This document shows, in pieces, positions 13,052 through 25,953 of a DNA stretch of 64,000 nucleotides. Below the pieces are notes generated by a model. It saw nothing but the letters and a program-made list of their open reading frames with translations. It was not told the origin of the DNA and did not search any database. The first letter of the stretch is position 1, and the number at the start of each line of letters is the position of its first letter. Made by a program: the position numbers and the translations under genes. Source of the DNA: Acanthosoma haemorrhoidale (Eukaryota > Arthropoda > Insecta > Hemiptera > Acanthosomatidae); assembly GCA_930367205.1 (NCBI GenBank), contig OV884014.1:114397768-114461767 (forward strand), given 5' to 3'.

Positions 13052-13270
13052 CTTCATAGCCCTTTAAATTCACAGATAATTATATACAATTATAGATCCT
13101 CAGGCGAATCTATTTACAAATTATTTTTGTATTTCCTGTAGCATCGCTACATTATATACAGGTTTTGTTATTTTATAGAAATTATATAATGAATAAACAA
13201 GTATAATGATATACATTATACGTGACTTGACTAAACTGACTAATAAGGTGATGGGGCTCACCTTTTTGAT
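13018..13270 (-). repeat. LINE family 2 3' tail with poly-A (T run at 13019-13051)
   Basis: In element orientation it runs from the AGGTGAGCCCCATCACCT hairpin (about 13247-13264) through a TATACAG block to the terminal hairpin TAGATTC-gcctga-GGATCTA (about 13095-13114). It ends in the long A run written as T at 13019-13051. The uninterrupted A run suggests a relatively young insertion. The frame starting with a Lys run at 12854-13057 is this poly-A tract. Confidence 0.8.
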
Positions 13271-13900
13271 TCCCACTCCCCTAGAGCTCGCCATTCGTGA
13301 ATTTAACAAAGAACAAATTTATTCATCACAACTGTGGTCGAATGGTTATGTTAATTAGGGGTTATAACGATTAGTTTAATATTGTACAGTCAAAGTAGTT
13401 CCTGATCATTATCACTGAAATGACAATCGAAATCGTACTTTTGTCGGAACGGAGCAAACTTACAAACTTATGTACAGATTTAAATAACTGATACTACAAA
13501 CTGTTCACAAAATAACAGTCTCAAGTGAGCATGACACTGCACAGAGGAGTACTTAAGGGGGCATTTTCCATTTAATTATTTTATGTTTTTTTCCATGTTA
13601 AAAATTGTACAAGTTGTTTTTCAATATTGTAAGTATGGATTGATAGACGCAGTATTGTATATTCGGACAAACTCTTACGGTACTGTGGAAATATATACAA
13701 TAAACACGCATATAATGAATATACTATAATTTAAATAAATTATAACAGTTGAGAGAGAAACGTTTTATTTTGTAAATTAAACGAACCGTTTCAATGGCGT
13801 TAAGGTTAATGTGCCTGACAGTAATAAAGAAAAGCCAGGTTTATTTTCCGCCATCCTGAGGAAGTTTCAAACCTTAGGTTTTCAAGCATATGTCTGTCTA
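13271..13900. other. AT-rich stretch, no gene recognised
   Basis: No motif seen. It precedes the dispersed repeat that begins around 13900. Confidence 0.35.
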
Positions 13901-15105
13901 TTTTGTTGTGTTTTCAAAAAAAAAACTTTTTTGGAAATTTTAAAATATTTTAAGATTGGTTTGGTAAAGTCAAGTGTCAGGTCGTCACGAGGGGGGTGCC
14001 TGTTTACCCTAGCCCTGGTGACAAGTGAGGGTTGTTTGAGTTTATAACCTGGACAATCGTTTCGTGACGGCATTACTATCTGACTCCATTTTTTGATAGG
14101 TATGTGCCCCGACAATGCACTATGTTCAGGAGAAGAGGTACAGGGTATGTAGGTAGGTAGGTAGTTTGTGTGGTCTTGGAATGACCACGAATTCACACTC
14201 GGTATCTGAGGGTAGGCGAAATCCGTCCGGATCCCAAAGGCGAGTGTGAATCGGAGAGAGGCAGACTGGATCGCCGTGGGGAACACTGCTTGGTAAGTTT
14301 GCAGGGCCACGACAACCGTTGTCCACTAGGGAGAGGTCTCTCCCAAGGAGGTGCTAGATTTAGCGAGACGAAGGCAGAGATTCCTACTAGGAAGGTGTGG
14401 GGTCTGACAACGCCGGACTAAAACGTAGCGAGACGAGGAGAGAAAGAGAGGCAAAGGTTTTTCATAAAGAAGCAGTCAAGTTTCAGAGTTTCAAGCAGGA
14501 GCCACGAGCCAGTGTAGTTTTCAGGAGAATGATTTGCAGGGCCCAAATCGGCGGCTTAAACACCCAGCTGACCTTGCCAGCAGCCAATCATCATCGTCGT
14601 TATAGTGGCCAATGATGTGGCTTTCCTTTGTTCCCTGGCAGAGCCTGGAAGGGTCTGCCGGCGGATTGGGCCTTATACCTGTCTGACAGCTGGTGTCCCA
14701 GCTCATATAACTAATTGGCACTGGGCAGCATGTTTTAATTTTTAACATATTTACAATGATTTATTTTTGGGTAATGTTATTTACATTTGTTTACAATATA
14801 TATACAATACAGTATAGGGTGATTTATCTTATGTAGTTAGCGGTCGCTACATCAAGTAATATTAATTAAATTAAAGCCCTTGAACTTCTGAAACGAAATG
14901 AAATAATTTAAGCTTTCTAGGGCAAAGTTTTTAATGTTTCAAAACGTGTCAAAAAACAGTCGATAGGGAAAATCTGAAATTTTGCACTTTTGATGCTAAA
15001 AATAAAACCTTTCCCATGACAAATAATGAAGAGTCGTTAATAATAAACAAACAGACGCAAACTTTTGAAAAATTAATTATAAATCAATTGCTTTTAATTT
15101 AAAAA
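13900..15105 (+). repeat. Dispersed ~320 bp repeat, copy 1, split by a solo LTR
   Basis: The flanks 13900-13974 and 14852-15105 together match 18482-18808. They share GGAAATTTTAAAATATTT on the left and, on the right, AAAGCCCTTGAACT, AATCTGAAATTTTGCAC and CCTTTCCCATGACAAATAA. The solo LTR interrupts this copy. Confidence 0.85.
13975..14851 (+). mobile_element. Solo LTR 2 (TSD TCAAG)
   Basis: It starts TGTCAGGTCGTCACGAGG and ends TAGCGGTCGCTACA. TCAAG flanks it at 13970-13974 and 14852-14856. The uninterrupted target is preserved at 18554-18558 in the paralogous repeat copy, which proves both ends. Frames within 13882-14748 are fragments of this LTR. Confidence 0.95.
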
Positions 15106-15865
15106 AGTTTAAGTCTTGTCGGGGTTCATTCAACTGTGTTAGGTAAAAAGGAGAATGTTTTTTCTTATAACGAAATAAATAACAACAATTTATCTTCAAA
15201 GGATTCAATTCATTTCAAAGGAATATATCTTCATAGTCCCTCAATGTACCCGAAATAATAACAAAGGGAAAGTTATTTGAGACCAGCACAAAATTGAGAA
15301 GTCGGAATCCGAAACAGGTAAACAACGCCTTAAGAATTTTAATATCAAAATAGCTCAAAGATAAATTACACAAGGATAACTTTGAATGAAAGTTACACAT
15401 TCACCAAGAACATGACTACACAAAGTTCTTTAAGTCCGTAAAAAATTAACCCAAGCCCATATTATTTAGTTAGATCACTTTCAAGCATTTCCCATTCCTA
15501 TAATCTTATTTATCTTAATCGAAGGTTGCAGCGGCCCTTGTAAGTTTTCTCTGCTTATGTACTGAGCGTCTGCGGCTCTCTTGCTCTCCTTCAGTCTTCG
15601 AAGATCTCCGCGATTCCTGCCTTCTTTCCCACAAGTAGGAAGAAAAAAATTCTGAATTTTGTAGATCCTTGGGCTACTATATGCTTCGATATAGTAATGA
15701 ATTAGATACCAAATTTTGTATTTGTAAAATAGCATAATTGGTATGAATAAGATTAAATAAAGATTAAAACAGTGAATAAAAAAGGTTGTTGAATATTTTA
15801 TTAGAGTATCTACAAACCGATACAAGTCTTAAAAGAAACCAAGAAAAACTGGTTGCTAATTAAAC
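15106..15865. other. AT-rich stretch, no gene recognised
   Basis: The minus-strand frame at 15481-15825 has no recognisable family. Nothing else stands out. Confidence 0.35.
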
Positions 15866-15867
15866 TT

Positions 15868-16220
15868 TTTTAAATTAACAGATAATTATAGATCCTCAGG
15901 CGAATCTATTCACAATTTAACTTTGTATTTCCTGTAGCGTCGCAACGCTATATACAGGTTTTGATATTTTATTTTCATTTTTTTTTTTTTTTTTTTTCTT
16001 AGCTCTCTAATTATAAGATTATAGATGAGGGGAAAATAAAGGGATATTTGGGTTGAGCGGATCCTTGTACTAGGAGTACCTGCTTGAAGGTATACAAATT
16101 ATATAACGGAATAAAAAAGTATAATGATACACAATATACGTGACTGGACTAAACTGATTCTAATAAAGGTGATGGGGATCAAATTTAAAAGTAACTTACA
16201 TACTAATTCTTAACCTAATG
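15868..16220 (-). repeat. LINE family 2 3' tail, interrupted by a second tail fragment
   Basis: In element orientation the tail runs from the CTTACATACTAATTCTTAACC end (16190-16215) through a degraded GGTGATGGGG hairpin (about 16168) to the terminal hairpin TAGATTCGCCTGAGGATCTA (about 15889-15908). At about 15965-16085 it is broken by a T run and unrelated GC-richer sequence, which looks like a nested short retro-insertion. Confidence 0.7.
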
Positions 16221-16965
16221 CTACTTAATTAGTAATAATGATAATAAATAATATTTGATTCTTTAATAAATAGTTTTTTCTGAGCAATGGTATAGCATGT
16301 TTTAACTAATAAAAAACAGATTTTGTCATTATTCGTGTATCGCCATTGTCACTAAATTTCAACCAGACAAACAGGTGCTGTTTTGTATTACATATTTTAA
16401 ATCTTAGATGGAAAATGAACACCTCACTTGTAACGGGACAATTTATATTTGTTCACATCCAATCCCTGCCCAGCTTGAAAAAACTAAATTTTTGTTTAGT
16501 TTCCTAATTGATTTCCGTATCACCACTGACCTTCGTGAAATAAACTAAATAAACTAAGGAGCTACTTGACTAAAGATGTTATGAATCTATTCTATAAAAC
16601 CAAAATCATAAGTCATGATTGATTTCTATTGAAATTGCTTTCAAATTAATCAGTCTACGAATACTATTGGCTCTTTCTAGAACTACATATAACTCTATGG
16701 AAACAAAGTCCATATAATTTGCAATGTATTGCTTAAGCCTCCTAAATTCAAGATCTCAGTGAACTTCCTATCAATAGTGTTAATGCTTAAGCTGTTTCGA
16801 CTTAGGGGCTTATGCTGCGAATCAGCTGTGAGTTGTACTGAGAGAGAGAGACTAAGTACAAGACCACGATTGGACCTTGCTAATTCCAAACGGTCAACTG
16901 CTGAAGAACTACTAAACTAATACATCTTAGAAGTTTTAGATATTAAATTATTTTGTTATATCAAT
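16221..16965. other. AT-rich stretch, no gene recognised
   Basis: The frames on both strands around 16695-16920 overlap each other and have no known motif. Confidence 0.35.
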
Positions 16966-16970
16966 TAAGA

Positions 16971-17545
16971 TCCCCATAATCCTCCTGGGAGACTAAAGCG
17001 GCAGCGGCCTCGTGCCCTGCTTGAGAATAATAGTAAATGCCCCTTATTACGTCAGCAACAAAACCCTTCATAATTATTTTAATATACCCTACATTCTTGA
17101 ACTCATCCCTTCCAAGTTCATGAAATTCCATAGCAACCTATCCAACCACCCTAATCCCGAAGCACAATCACTACACTGTCCCACTCATCCCTATAATTCT
17201 CCTCGGAGACTGAAACGGCAGTGGCCTCGTGACCTGCTATAAATACGTGACAGTGGGAGTCCTGGCAATGGCCAGTTTCTCCAATCATGTTCTGAGCGTA
17301 TGTGGCTCTCACGTTTTTCGTCAGCCTCTGCTGGATCTTGTCCAGTGACACGGCAGACGGAGGAGCGTGAGGGACTTCCCAAGACTCTCCTCTTTTGCAT
17401 GCGAGGGAGGCGACAACCATGTGGACTTTGGAGATCTCTGGGCTGTTGTTAAATACTGTAGCGAGTGAATGAAAATAAATGAGACCATTTATCACAATTA
17501 CTTATTGTCGAATAAGGCAGATTGTAATTTTATCATAATAAAGTT
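16971..17545 (+). pseudogene. LINE family 1 C-terminus and 3' tail
   Basis: The frame 17012-17242 encodes the element's C-terminal end: IVNAPYYVSNKTLHNYFNIP, then ELIPSKFMKFHSNLSNH, and finally PRRLKRQWPRDLL with a stop. It is followed by the family tail (GACAGTGGGAGTCCTGGCAA) ending at TAATAAAG near 17543. Just upstream, 16971-17020 is a second, shorter copy of the C-terminal codons (NPPGRLKRQRPRALL), so two fragments are joined here. Confidence 0.85.
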
Positions 17546-18480
17546 ATTTTATAAATATCAATTATGAATATAATTTTGTAACGTAAGTACTCAAACTCGC
17601 CTATTTATAATTGCATTTCGCATTTCGTTAATAAATAGTTTGGTGCAGGATTGATGATTAACTCTTTGCAAAATCTATTCACATAGATATTCGTCAATTC
17701 TCCCTATCTTTAAATCTAGGCTTTGCCAGTTGTCTTGTCTCCCTTCAATCCAACAATTCATTATTCATTATTATTATTTATTTATTGTTCATCTATCCCA
17801 GGCACTTTCCACGCTCTTTTCTCCCTTGCAATAATTGTTTTCTTATTTTTTTGGCGTCAGTTCTACACAATTATGTTACAATCTCTTCTTGTTATATATA
17901 TTTTTACTATATATTATATTTGTTATATATATTATATTGCTGTTTTTTTTTTTGTAGTAATTTCATTGAAATTGCACTTTTTTTGCTGGCTTCGAAATCG
18001 ATTAGATACAATTCATTTTCACGAATTATTAAGACATCCTGATTAATAAGCTTAAATTTTATTTTGCACGACATTGTACGTTTTCAACTTTTTTGTGTAA
18101 ATTGCAAGTTTTATGTTTTTACTGCAGAAAATTGCATATTTTTCCTAAATTAAAAAAATATTTATATAGTTTTAAAATGTAAACATATCAAGAAAATTAC
18201 AAATCCGTGAAGTAATATATGACTGTTTTTTTGTCTCTTTAAATTTCTGGAAAACCACCCTAAAGCACCCTGCAATAGCTCTCTCTTCCATTTATGTTCC
18301 TTACACCCAGTTTATTCTTAAGTGTGAACGGTGGTTTTAAAAGAAACACTATCATGCCAATAGTGAGATGAAGTCATTCTTTCAAAGTAATAAAACTTGG
18401 ATAATTAATTATAGTGGACACAAATTCGATGAAAAGACTGTGTTGTGCACGTCATGTAAGAAAACAATTGGGTGTGAATG
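17546..18480. other. AT-rich stretch, no gene recognised
   Basis: Two overlapping frames at 17723-18046 are hydrophobic, but they are built on T-rich low-complexity sequence and have no known motif. Confidence 0.35.
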
Positions 18481-18481
18481 A

Positions 18482-18808
18482 GAAACATATTTTTGTCTTT
18501 TCCAAAAAAAAATATTTTTTTTGGAAATTTTAAAATATTTAAAGATGGTAAAGTCAAGTAACGAGTCAAATTAAAGCCCTTGAACTACTGAAACGAAAGG
18601 TAATATTTTAGGTTTTCTAGGGCAACGCTTTTGAATGTTTCAAAACGTTTCAAAAACAGTCGATGAGGAAAATCTGAAATTTTGCACTTTTGATGCTAAA
18701 AATAAAACCTTTCCCATGACAAATAATGAAGAGTCATTAATAATAAACGAACAGAAGCAAACTTATGAAAAATTAATTATAAATCAATTACTTTTAATTT
18801 TAAAAAAA
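18482..18808 (+). repeat. Dispersed ~320 bp repeat, copy 2 (empty site for solo LTR 2)
   Basis: It matches the flanks of solo LTR 2 without the LTR: GTAAAGTCAAGTAA is continuous here at 18550-18562. Confidence 0.85.
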
Positions 18809-19917
<1,109 letters not shown>

Positions 19918-19935
19918 GATTATATGTATACCCAT

Positions 19936-20222
19936 TGTCGGGTTCAGATATGTGAGTCCCCAAGGCGGGGCGCAGTCGCCGCGGACTAGGGTCGCTACAA
20001 CCTCTAGCCGCCGTCCGGCGAGCGCCAAGAAAGAGATAAGGCGGGTGGACCTGTGGTCTTTCACCCAGCCTAGTCGGTGGGCAGCCTAGTTTGCTTTGAT
20101 CTGACTCCATAAGATCTTAGAAGGTGTGCTCCTGACTAACACTATGTTCAGGAGAAGAGGAACAGGGTAGGTTTATAGGTAGTTTATGTGGTCTTGAAAT
20201 GACCACGAATTCACACTCAGTG
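19936..20222 (+). mobile_element. Truncated LTR, 5' part
   Basis: It starts TGTCGGG and shares its GC-rich 5' segment (CTAGGGTCGCTACAACC, AAGAAAGAGATAA, GGTGGACCTGTGGTC) with the minus-strand fragment ending at 28019. It then enters the common LTR block TGTTCAGGAGAAGAGG. The 3' half is missing where a LINE family 2 remnant begins. Confidence 0.75.
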
Positions 20223-20224
20223 TC

Positions 20225-20625
20225 AAATACCTGCACAAATGCTCGGGTCGGCGTTGCCATCTACGGCGTTGCAGCACCACACAAACCCAGTGTTTAACAC
20301 TGTGACCCAACCGGGAATGGTGGGCAATCCCGCAAAGATGGTAACAGACTGTTGGGGGAAAATTAGGTTAAGATTTAGTATGTAAGTTAGTTTTAAGTTT
20401 ATGATAAAAAAAGGTGAGCCCTGTCACCTTTAGTGAATTCAGTCCATATATCATCAGTATACTTTGTACTTCATTTTATTATTGTATTTTATATATTAGA
20501 ACGTGTATATAATGTAGCAAAGCTCAGGAAATACAATGCAGAAATTGTAAATAGATTCGCTTGAGAATCTATATTTTGTATTATATATCTGTGTAAACTT
20601 TAACAAGGGGATTTTGAAAGTAAAA
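20225..20625 (+). pseudogene. LINE family 2 remnant and tail
   Basis: A degraded C-terminal coding part (20230-20355, NPVFNTVTQ-like) is followed by the tail with hairpin AGGTGAGCCCTGTCACCT at about 20408-20425. The terminal TAGATTCGCTTGAGAATCTA hairpin lies at about 20552-20571. It ends at an A-rich stretch. Confidence 0.7.
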
Positions 20626-21925
20626 AATTAAAAAAATCTAAGGTCAACTTGAGTGGTACAGGAGTTGCCTCCTTGCTTGTCCAATTTTTATTTATTTTCT
20701 TTAATCCTTATGCACTTATTAATGCTTTGAAAACTTTATATGTTGTAAATAACAAATGACATTTTAAGCACATCTTACTTAAGTAGCCCTAATATGATAT
20801 ATTTACTACATTATATACACATATATTAATATTTTTCATTTAAACCCCTAATTTAAATCTGAGGATTATGTACACTTTAAAGACGTTAAAGGAAAAATAA
20901 ATTTCTGATAGCCAATAATAGATACGCGTATTTAATACGTTGCATGCCGATTATAAGAAATTTATTTATGATTTTTTTACTATATTTAGAGTGTTCACTT
21001 CTTTCTGATTAGTGTTTAATATCGTTTATTATTATTTATTTAAATAATGCAATTTAGCACTCAATTGATGTAATCCCCGGATCGAATATAGTTTATTAAT
21101 AAATAAATCCATTTTCCAATCGGCATCGATGATGAAGAGGTGGATTAAAACTAATCAATCCCTTGGCAGGCAGGAGAGGTGAGATAGAGGCCGAAACCAA
21201 ATTTACGATTATGGTTCAGCATCCATCAACAGCTCCAGCCACCACAGCACAACCATTTTTCAACATAATAGCATCATCATCTCTTTTGTATCGCGGTGGC
21301 AAATACCGTGGAATAAATTTCAATAGACTTGCTTAAAAGGTTTTTTTTTTCTACATATCTTATCAGCTAGAGTCATCGACCTTTATCAGAGCTGTTGATT
21401 CAAAAGACAACTTCGGGTCAAGGATGAGATATGGATTTCTGTGACGGAAGTACATAACTACTATCAAACAGGCAGGGGTTTATCATCTTTTGCCTGTCTT
21501 CATAACCTTTTCACAGTGACAGGGTCCTTAAAAATGATCTATAATCTTATCATTAAGTTAACTGGAATAAACACCAGTTGATTCCTTGAATTGATTAACT
21601 CAACACCTGCGCCCTAACAAAAAAAAACACCACAAGTTGGCATTATTATAAAAAAAATTATTTAACATTACAAGAGTGAAAACAAGGGCTGAAACTATGA
21701 CCGATTTTTCAACGCATAGGAAAAAACCTGCAAAAGTTCTATAGGATTAGGAAGGGTTGAATAAAAAACGATAAAGGGGCTGACCAGAAACCAGCCTAAC
21801 AGTAGTGGTCGTGCAATTAGCCCTCGGTCTCAACCAAACATTGAATCAACCAAACACTACTTCACCACCCATAACTTTCCAGCGATCTATGAGTCCTATA
21901 AAAAAGCTTATACAAAACATATATG
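20626..21925. other. AT-rich intergenic stretch
   Basis: No protein motif or repeat boundary was recognised. Confidence 0.35.
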
Positions 21926-23041
21926 TGTCAGGTCGTCACGAGGGGTGCCTAGTTACCCTAGCCCTAGTGACGAAGTGAGGGTTGAATAGGTTATGACCTG
22001 GACAATCGTTTCATGACGGGTCTTACTACTGAGCTATCTGACTCCATATCTGATAGGTATGTGCCCCGACAGTTCACTATGTTCAGGAGAAGAGGTATAG
22101 GGTAGGTATTGTAGGTATGAATGACCACAAATTCACACTCGGTATCTGAGGGTAGGCGAAAACCGTCCAGATCCCAAAGGCGAGTGTGAACCGGAGAGAG
22201 GCAGACTGGATTGCCGTGGGAGACACTACCAGATAAAGTTTGTATGGCCGCGGCAACCGTTGTCCGCGAGGGAGAGGTCTCTCCCAAGGACCTGCTAGTT
22301 TAAGCGAGGCGAAGTCAGAGAATCCCACTAGGAAGGTGTGGGGTCTGACGAGGCCGGACTAAAACATAGCGAGGTTAGGAAGAGAGATGCAGAAGGCCAA
22401 ATCTAGAAACATAAGTGCAGCTGCAAGTACCAGTCCAGAGGCCGTACTTTGAATGACATGTTTTTTCTTTTTTCCCTCAACCCCTGTGGGTAAAATTACA
22501 ATTTAAAATTATAACAGGATATAATATGAACTGAGGGTTTCTCCTTGTACTGCATAGCATGCATTTTAAGGAGTGTATGTCATAAAGAAACTAACTGGAG
22601 AAGGCCAAATCTTGAAATATCAGTGCAGCTGCAAGTACCAGTCAGGAGAGCCGTAGTGAGAATGACTTATCGGCTAAAACTAGGGGGTATATATAGCCCC
22701 CAGTAACCAATGGGCTAGGGTCTTATTCTGGTTAATCGCGTCCAGTCAATAGAGTGAGGTTTTAATCTTGGCAACCGCTTTGCAGGCCTGGATGAAGCTA
22801 GAATGTTCTAGACCAGGACCCACCCAGCGCCAATAGCTACCTGACTCCCTCTGCAGGGGCCTCTGAGCTAGTTTTTTGCAGCTGCGTCTTTTATTGTTTA
22901 CAATATTTACACTAGTATGACTTGCGGTTTGGTAATATTAATTACATTTGTTTAAATTAATTTACAACATATTATAACCAATTTACAATATATACAATAG
23001 AGTATAAGGTAATGTATCTTATGTAGTAAGCGGTCGCTACA
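21926..23041 (+). mobile_element. Solo LTR 3 (TSD ATATG)
   Basis: It starts TGTCAGGTCGTCACGAGG and ends TAAGCGGTCGCTACA. ATATG is duplicated at 21921-21925 and 23042-23046. It is the longest copy. A GGGGGTATATATAGCCCCC palindrome at about 22683-22701 places a TATA box inside a hairpin, a plausible LTR core promoter. Partial internal direct repeats occur (AAGGCCAAATCT...GCAGCTGCAAGTACCAGTC at about 22395 and 22602). Confidence 0.93.
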
Positions 23042-23046
23042 ATATG

Positions 23047-25135
23047 TATATGATAGGTAAAAACCACGTGGACAAATGGAGGACATTTTTCGGATACAGA
23101 GAATGTACTAACCAATAATCGAATTCCACCTAGAAGCTCATAGCCCCACTAGGAACCCTTATAAGGCGGAGTGAAACCTTTCTCACTTTGACCTTCCTCA
23201 GCCATCGACTAGACTTGGAAGAAAATATCAGCAAGGACCCAGTCAATCGAACATAGAAAGTTTGAAAAGGTTATGAACTCTTTCACTGCGGTTACTCCAT
23301 TGTATAGAATAAATTATTTATCAGTACAGCCAATGTTCCCGATAAAATAAACAGTTCAGAAGTTTTGATTGTGACAAGGACGACACGTTTAATTGGTGGT
23401 TGAAATCATTTATATTAATAATTACGTGATATGCATGATGATGCAGCCCGGAATATATATTGTAAATACCATTCAGTTCAGAAATAACGAGGTAAAATTG
23501 CGAGGCTATTGTATATTATGGGGAAATAACATCAGTAGTTGACTTTTAATCAAAAAATAAATAGGGAAAAAATAGAAGAAAACCGCTTAATTGAAATCTT
23601 GTATATAGAGGGAGGCCCCCCCCCTCCCCTGAATCTGCAGCTCCACATAAATCTCTAAAGAGGAGATAAGGACCCCCACAGTTTTTTTGCTAAATGGGTC
23701 CCTAATCCATCTGTGAGGGTCCTCTGGCTTATGCTCTTAGTGTGAATTCACTGTATGTGCTATTATTGCAGATTATTGTCCTGTCTAAATATTTATATCT
23801 ACAAGCGCTTTCGCCTGCTTACGCTGCCATTGTCGAGTCCAGCTAATATATCCTACCTGGGCAATGTCGGACTTTGGTAACTGATTTTTGTTGTAAGGTT
23901 TAAAGCCATCGACAGCACTTACAATATTACAATTAACCTATATAACACTGTGGGCAGGTATTAATTAACTATCATGTCTCAGCCCACAGCCACACACAGC
24001 GACAAATACCCGTAAAAAAGGCACTATTTAATGAGAGCGAAGCACTGGCCATATCCTGCATGTACCCATGAAGTACCAACAGCTTATCCAGTTCTCTTGT
24101 AGTAAGACTGCCAGTGTGTCTAAGAATTATTATACATAAGACTGTTTGCATCTTATGTACGTTGGATCCCATGTCTGGTCCACACAATTCAATCCAAATA
24201 TCCAAACATGTGTTGTAAATTATCATATAAAAAAATAAACGTGAACAATTCTAGATCTATTGCTTCTCTCTGATTTTAAAACTTTACTCCCTAAAGTCCC
24301 TGCGTGAAGCTAGTTAAGTAAGCAAATTAAAATGTATTTGAATTATGCTAATATCATATTATTTCATAATGATAATGACTTATTTAATATTGTCACATTT
24401 AGTTTCAATTCATTTTTCATTTATATGTTTATATTTCTTTCATATATTCCCCTGAGTTTTAAATTTTTGAATTAATAAATAACAAAAGAGAATTATTTTA
24501 ATATTAATTAGATATTTTATAGCTAAAGTAAGAAGTATAAGTTCTTAATTAGTTCATAGCAAGCGAATTTGTTGTAGATATGACAAAATTGCATGTCAGA
24601 CATGAAAAAATAGCCATAGAGTGAGTACTTTCTTATATTGTTGAAGGTAAATTTGAAGATATGTTATTGTTATTAATGTACAATATCTCTCTTCAGTCCC
24701 AGGTACAGACAAGTAGACCTTGTATCAGTTGATTTGGCCGTACGTGCAGTTTGTCGTGGAACGTTTTGGATAATTTTCTGTTACAGTCCAAGAAATTTTC
24801 AGGTCAGTGTAAACGGTATTATCTGGACGTACCTGTGACTTTCAAGAGTTCCATTTCAACAACAGTACCAGTCATTGTCACCTCACAGCTTTTACTTATT
24901 AAGGCGAACAATTTAAGACAAGAAACAACTTTTTTTGTTTAAAAATTTGTGTTGTTGTTAAAAGAAATTTAAGACTCGCTAGTCTCTCATTCGATTCTTA
25001 GTAACATATCCTGACTCTTCCCACTGCCTCCTTAATAGCTGACAACTAACCACCAATTGACCATCCGCTCTCCATGGCCTCTTAGAGCACCAATCGCAAG
25101 GCTGATATGACCTCTCCAATCATATACAAGATATT
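23047..25135. other. Intergenic stretch, one exon-like frame, possible Penelope-type end
   Basis: AAGCGCTTTCGCCTGCTTAC at about 23802-23821 resembles the repeated ends of Penelope-like elements. At 24696-24830 an open + frame (DLVSVDLAVRAVCRGTFW) follows a CTCTTCAG acceptor-like site, but no family is recognised. A minus frame at 23972-24226 has no motif. Confidence 0.3.
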
Positions 25136-25140
25136 AAGAT

Positions 25141-25948
25141 TTTAGTGACCCTAACTACATAAGTGTTAAATCACCCTATACTCTGGTGCATATATAATGT
25201 ATTGTAATTAGATGTAAAACATGGTAAAAGCCTTTTCTAGTAATAAATCATGGAGGGATCGGCAGATGTAAACAAGTCACAGAGAGACGAAGGTCGTCAG
25301 CAATAAACCTGAGAGGGTAAGCCACCTGACTGTCATAAACAGACCCGGGCAGACCTTGGGTCACCTTCCGGCGGTCATAAAATCTAAAAGCCATGCCATA
25401 AAACAGTTCTTTAGGGAACGAGGGATCACGTACCTCGGTGCAGGTGTGACATCATAAACATACCCCTTTCAAGCCAGGCTCCGCCTTCCGGTAGGTAGGG
25501 GTAGTAATATTTAAACCAGGGGGTTTCGCCCTGTAACACGACTCTTTCTCAGTCTCCTCATCTCAACAGCCACTATCACTCGGTCGCGTTACGACAGGGC
25601 CCCGGGGCCCTGGAAGTAAGTCCACTCAGTCTTCTACTAGTCTACTCTCTCTCTCTACCACACCTCTGCGCCGTCACCCTCTCTCACAGTCCCAGCAGAC
25701 CCTCTGACGACTTGTACCTATTACACTGCCGATCTCCCACCCGAACTCTGAAAACTGGTCTTATTCTTTATGAAACCTCTGTACCTCTTCTCCTGAACAC
25801 AGTGTATTGTCGGGACACATCCCTATCATAAAAATGGAGTCAGATATTAACGCCGACATGGAACATGGTCCATGTTATAAACTACAACAATCCGCACTTG
25901 TCTCCAGGGCTAGAGTGATTAGGCACTCCCCTAGTGACAAACCCGACG
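25141..25948 (-). mobile_element. Solo LTR 4 (TSD AAGAT)
   Basis: In element orientation it starts at CGTCGGGTTTGTCACTAGG, a mutated TGTCGGG end. It ends at the complement of TTTAGTGACCCTAACTAC, also mutated. AAGAT flanks both ends at 25136-25140 and 25949-25953. It belongs to a subfamily with the 52833 copy, sharing ACATGGACCATGTTCCATG. Both termini have decayed, suggesting an older insertion than copies 2 and 3. Confidence 0.85.
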
Positions 25949-25953
25949 AAGAT

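Noticed and set aside
12854..13057. Frame beginning with a run of lysines
   Set aside because: It is the poly-A tract of a LINE family 2 tail.
13882..14748. Several frames of 65-142 codons
   Set aside because: All lie across the solo LTR, and similar frames recur in other LTR copies with stops in different places. No retroviral domain is present.
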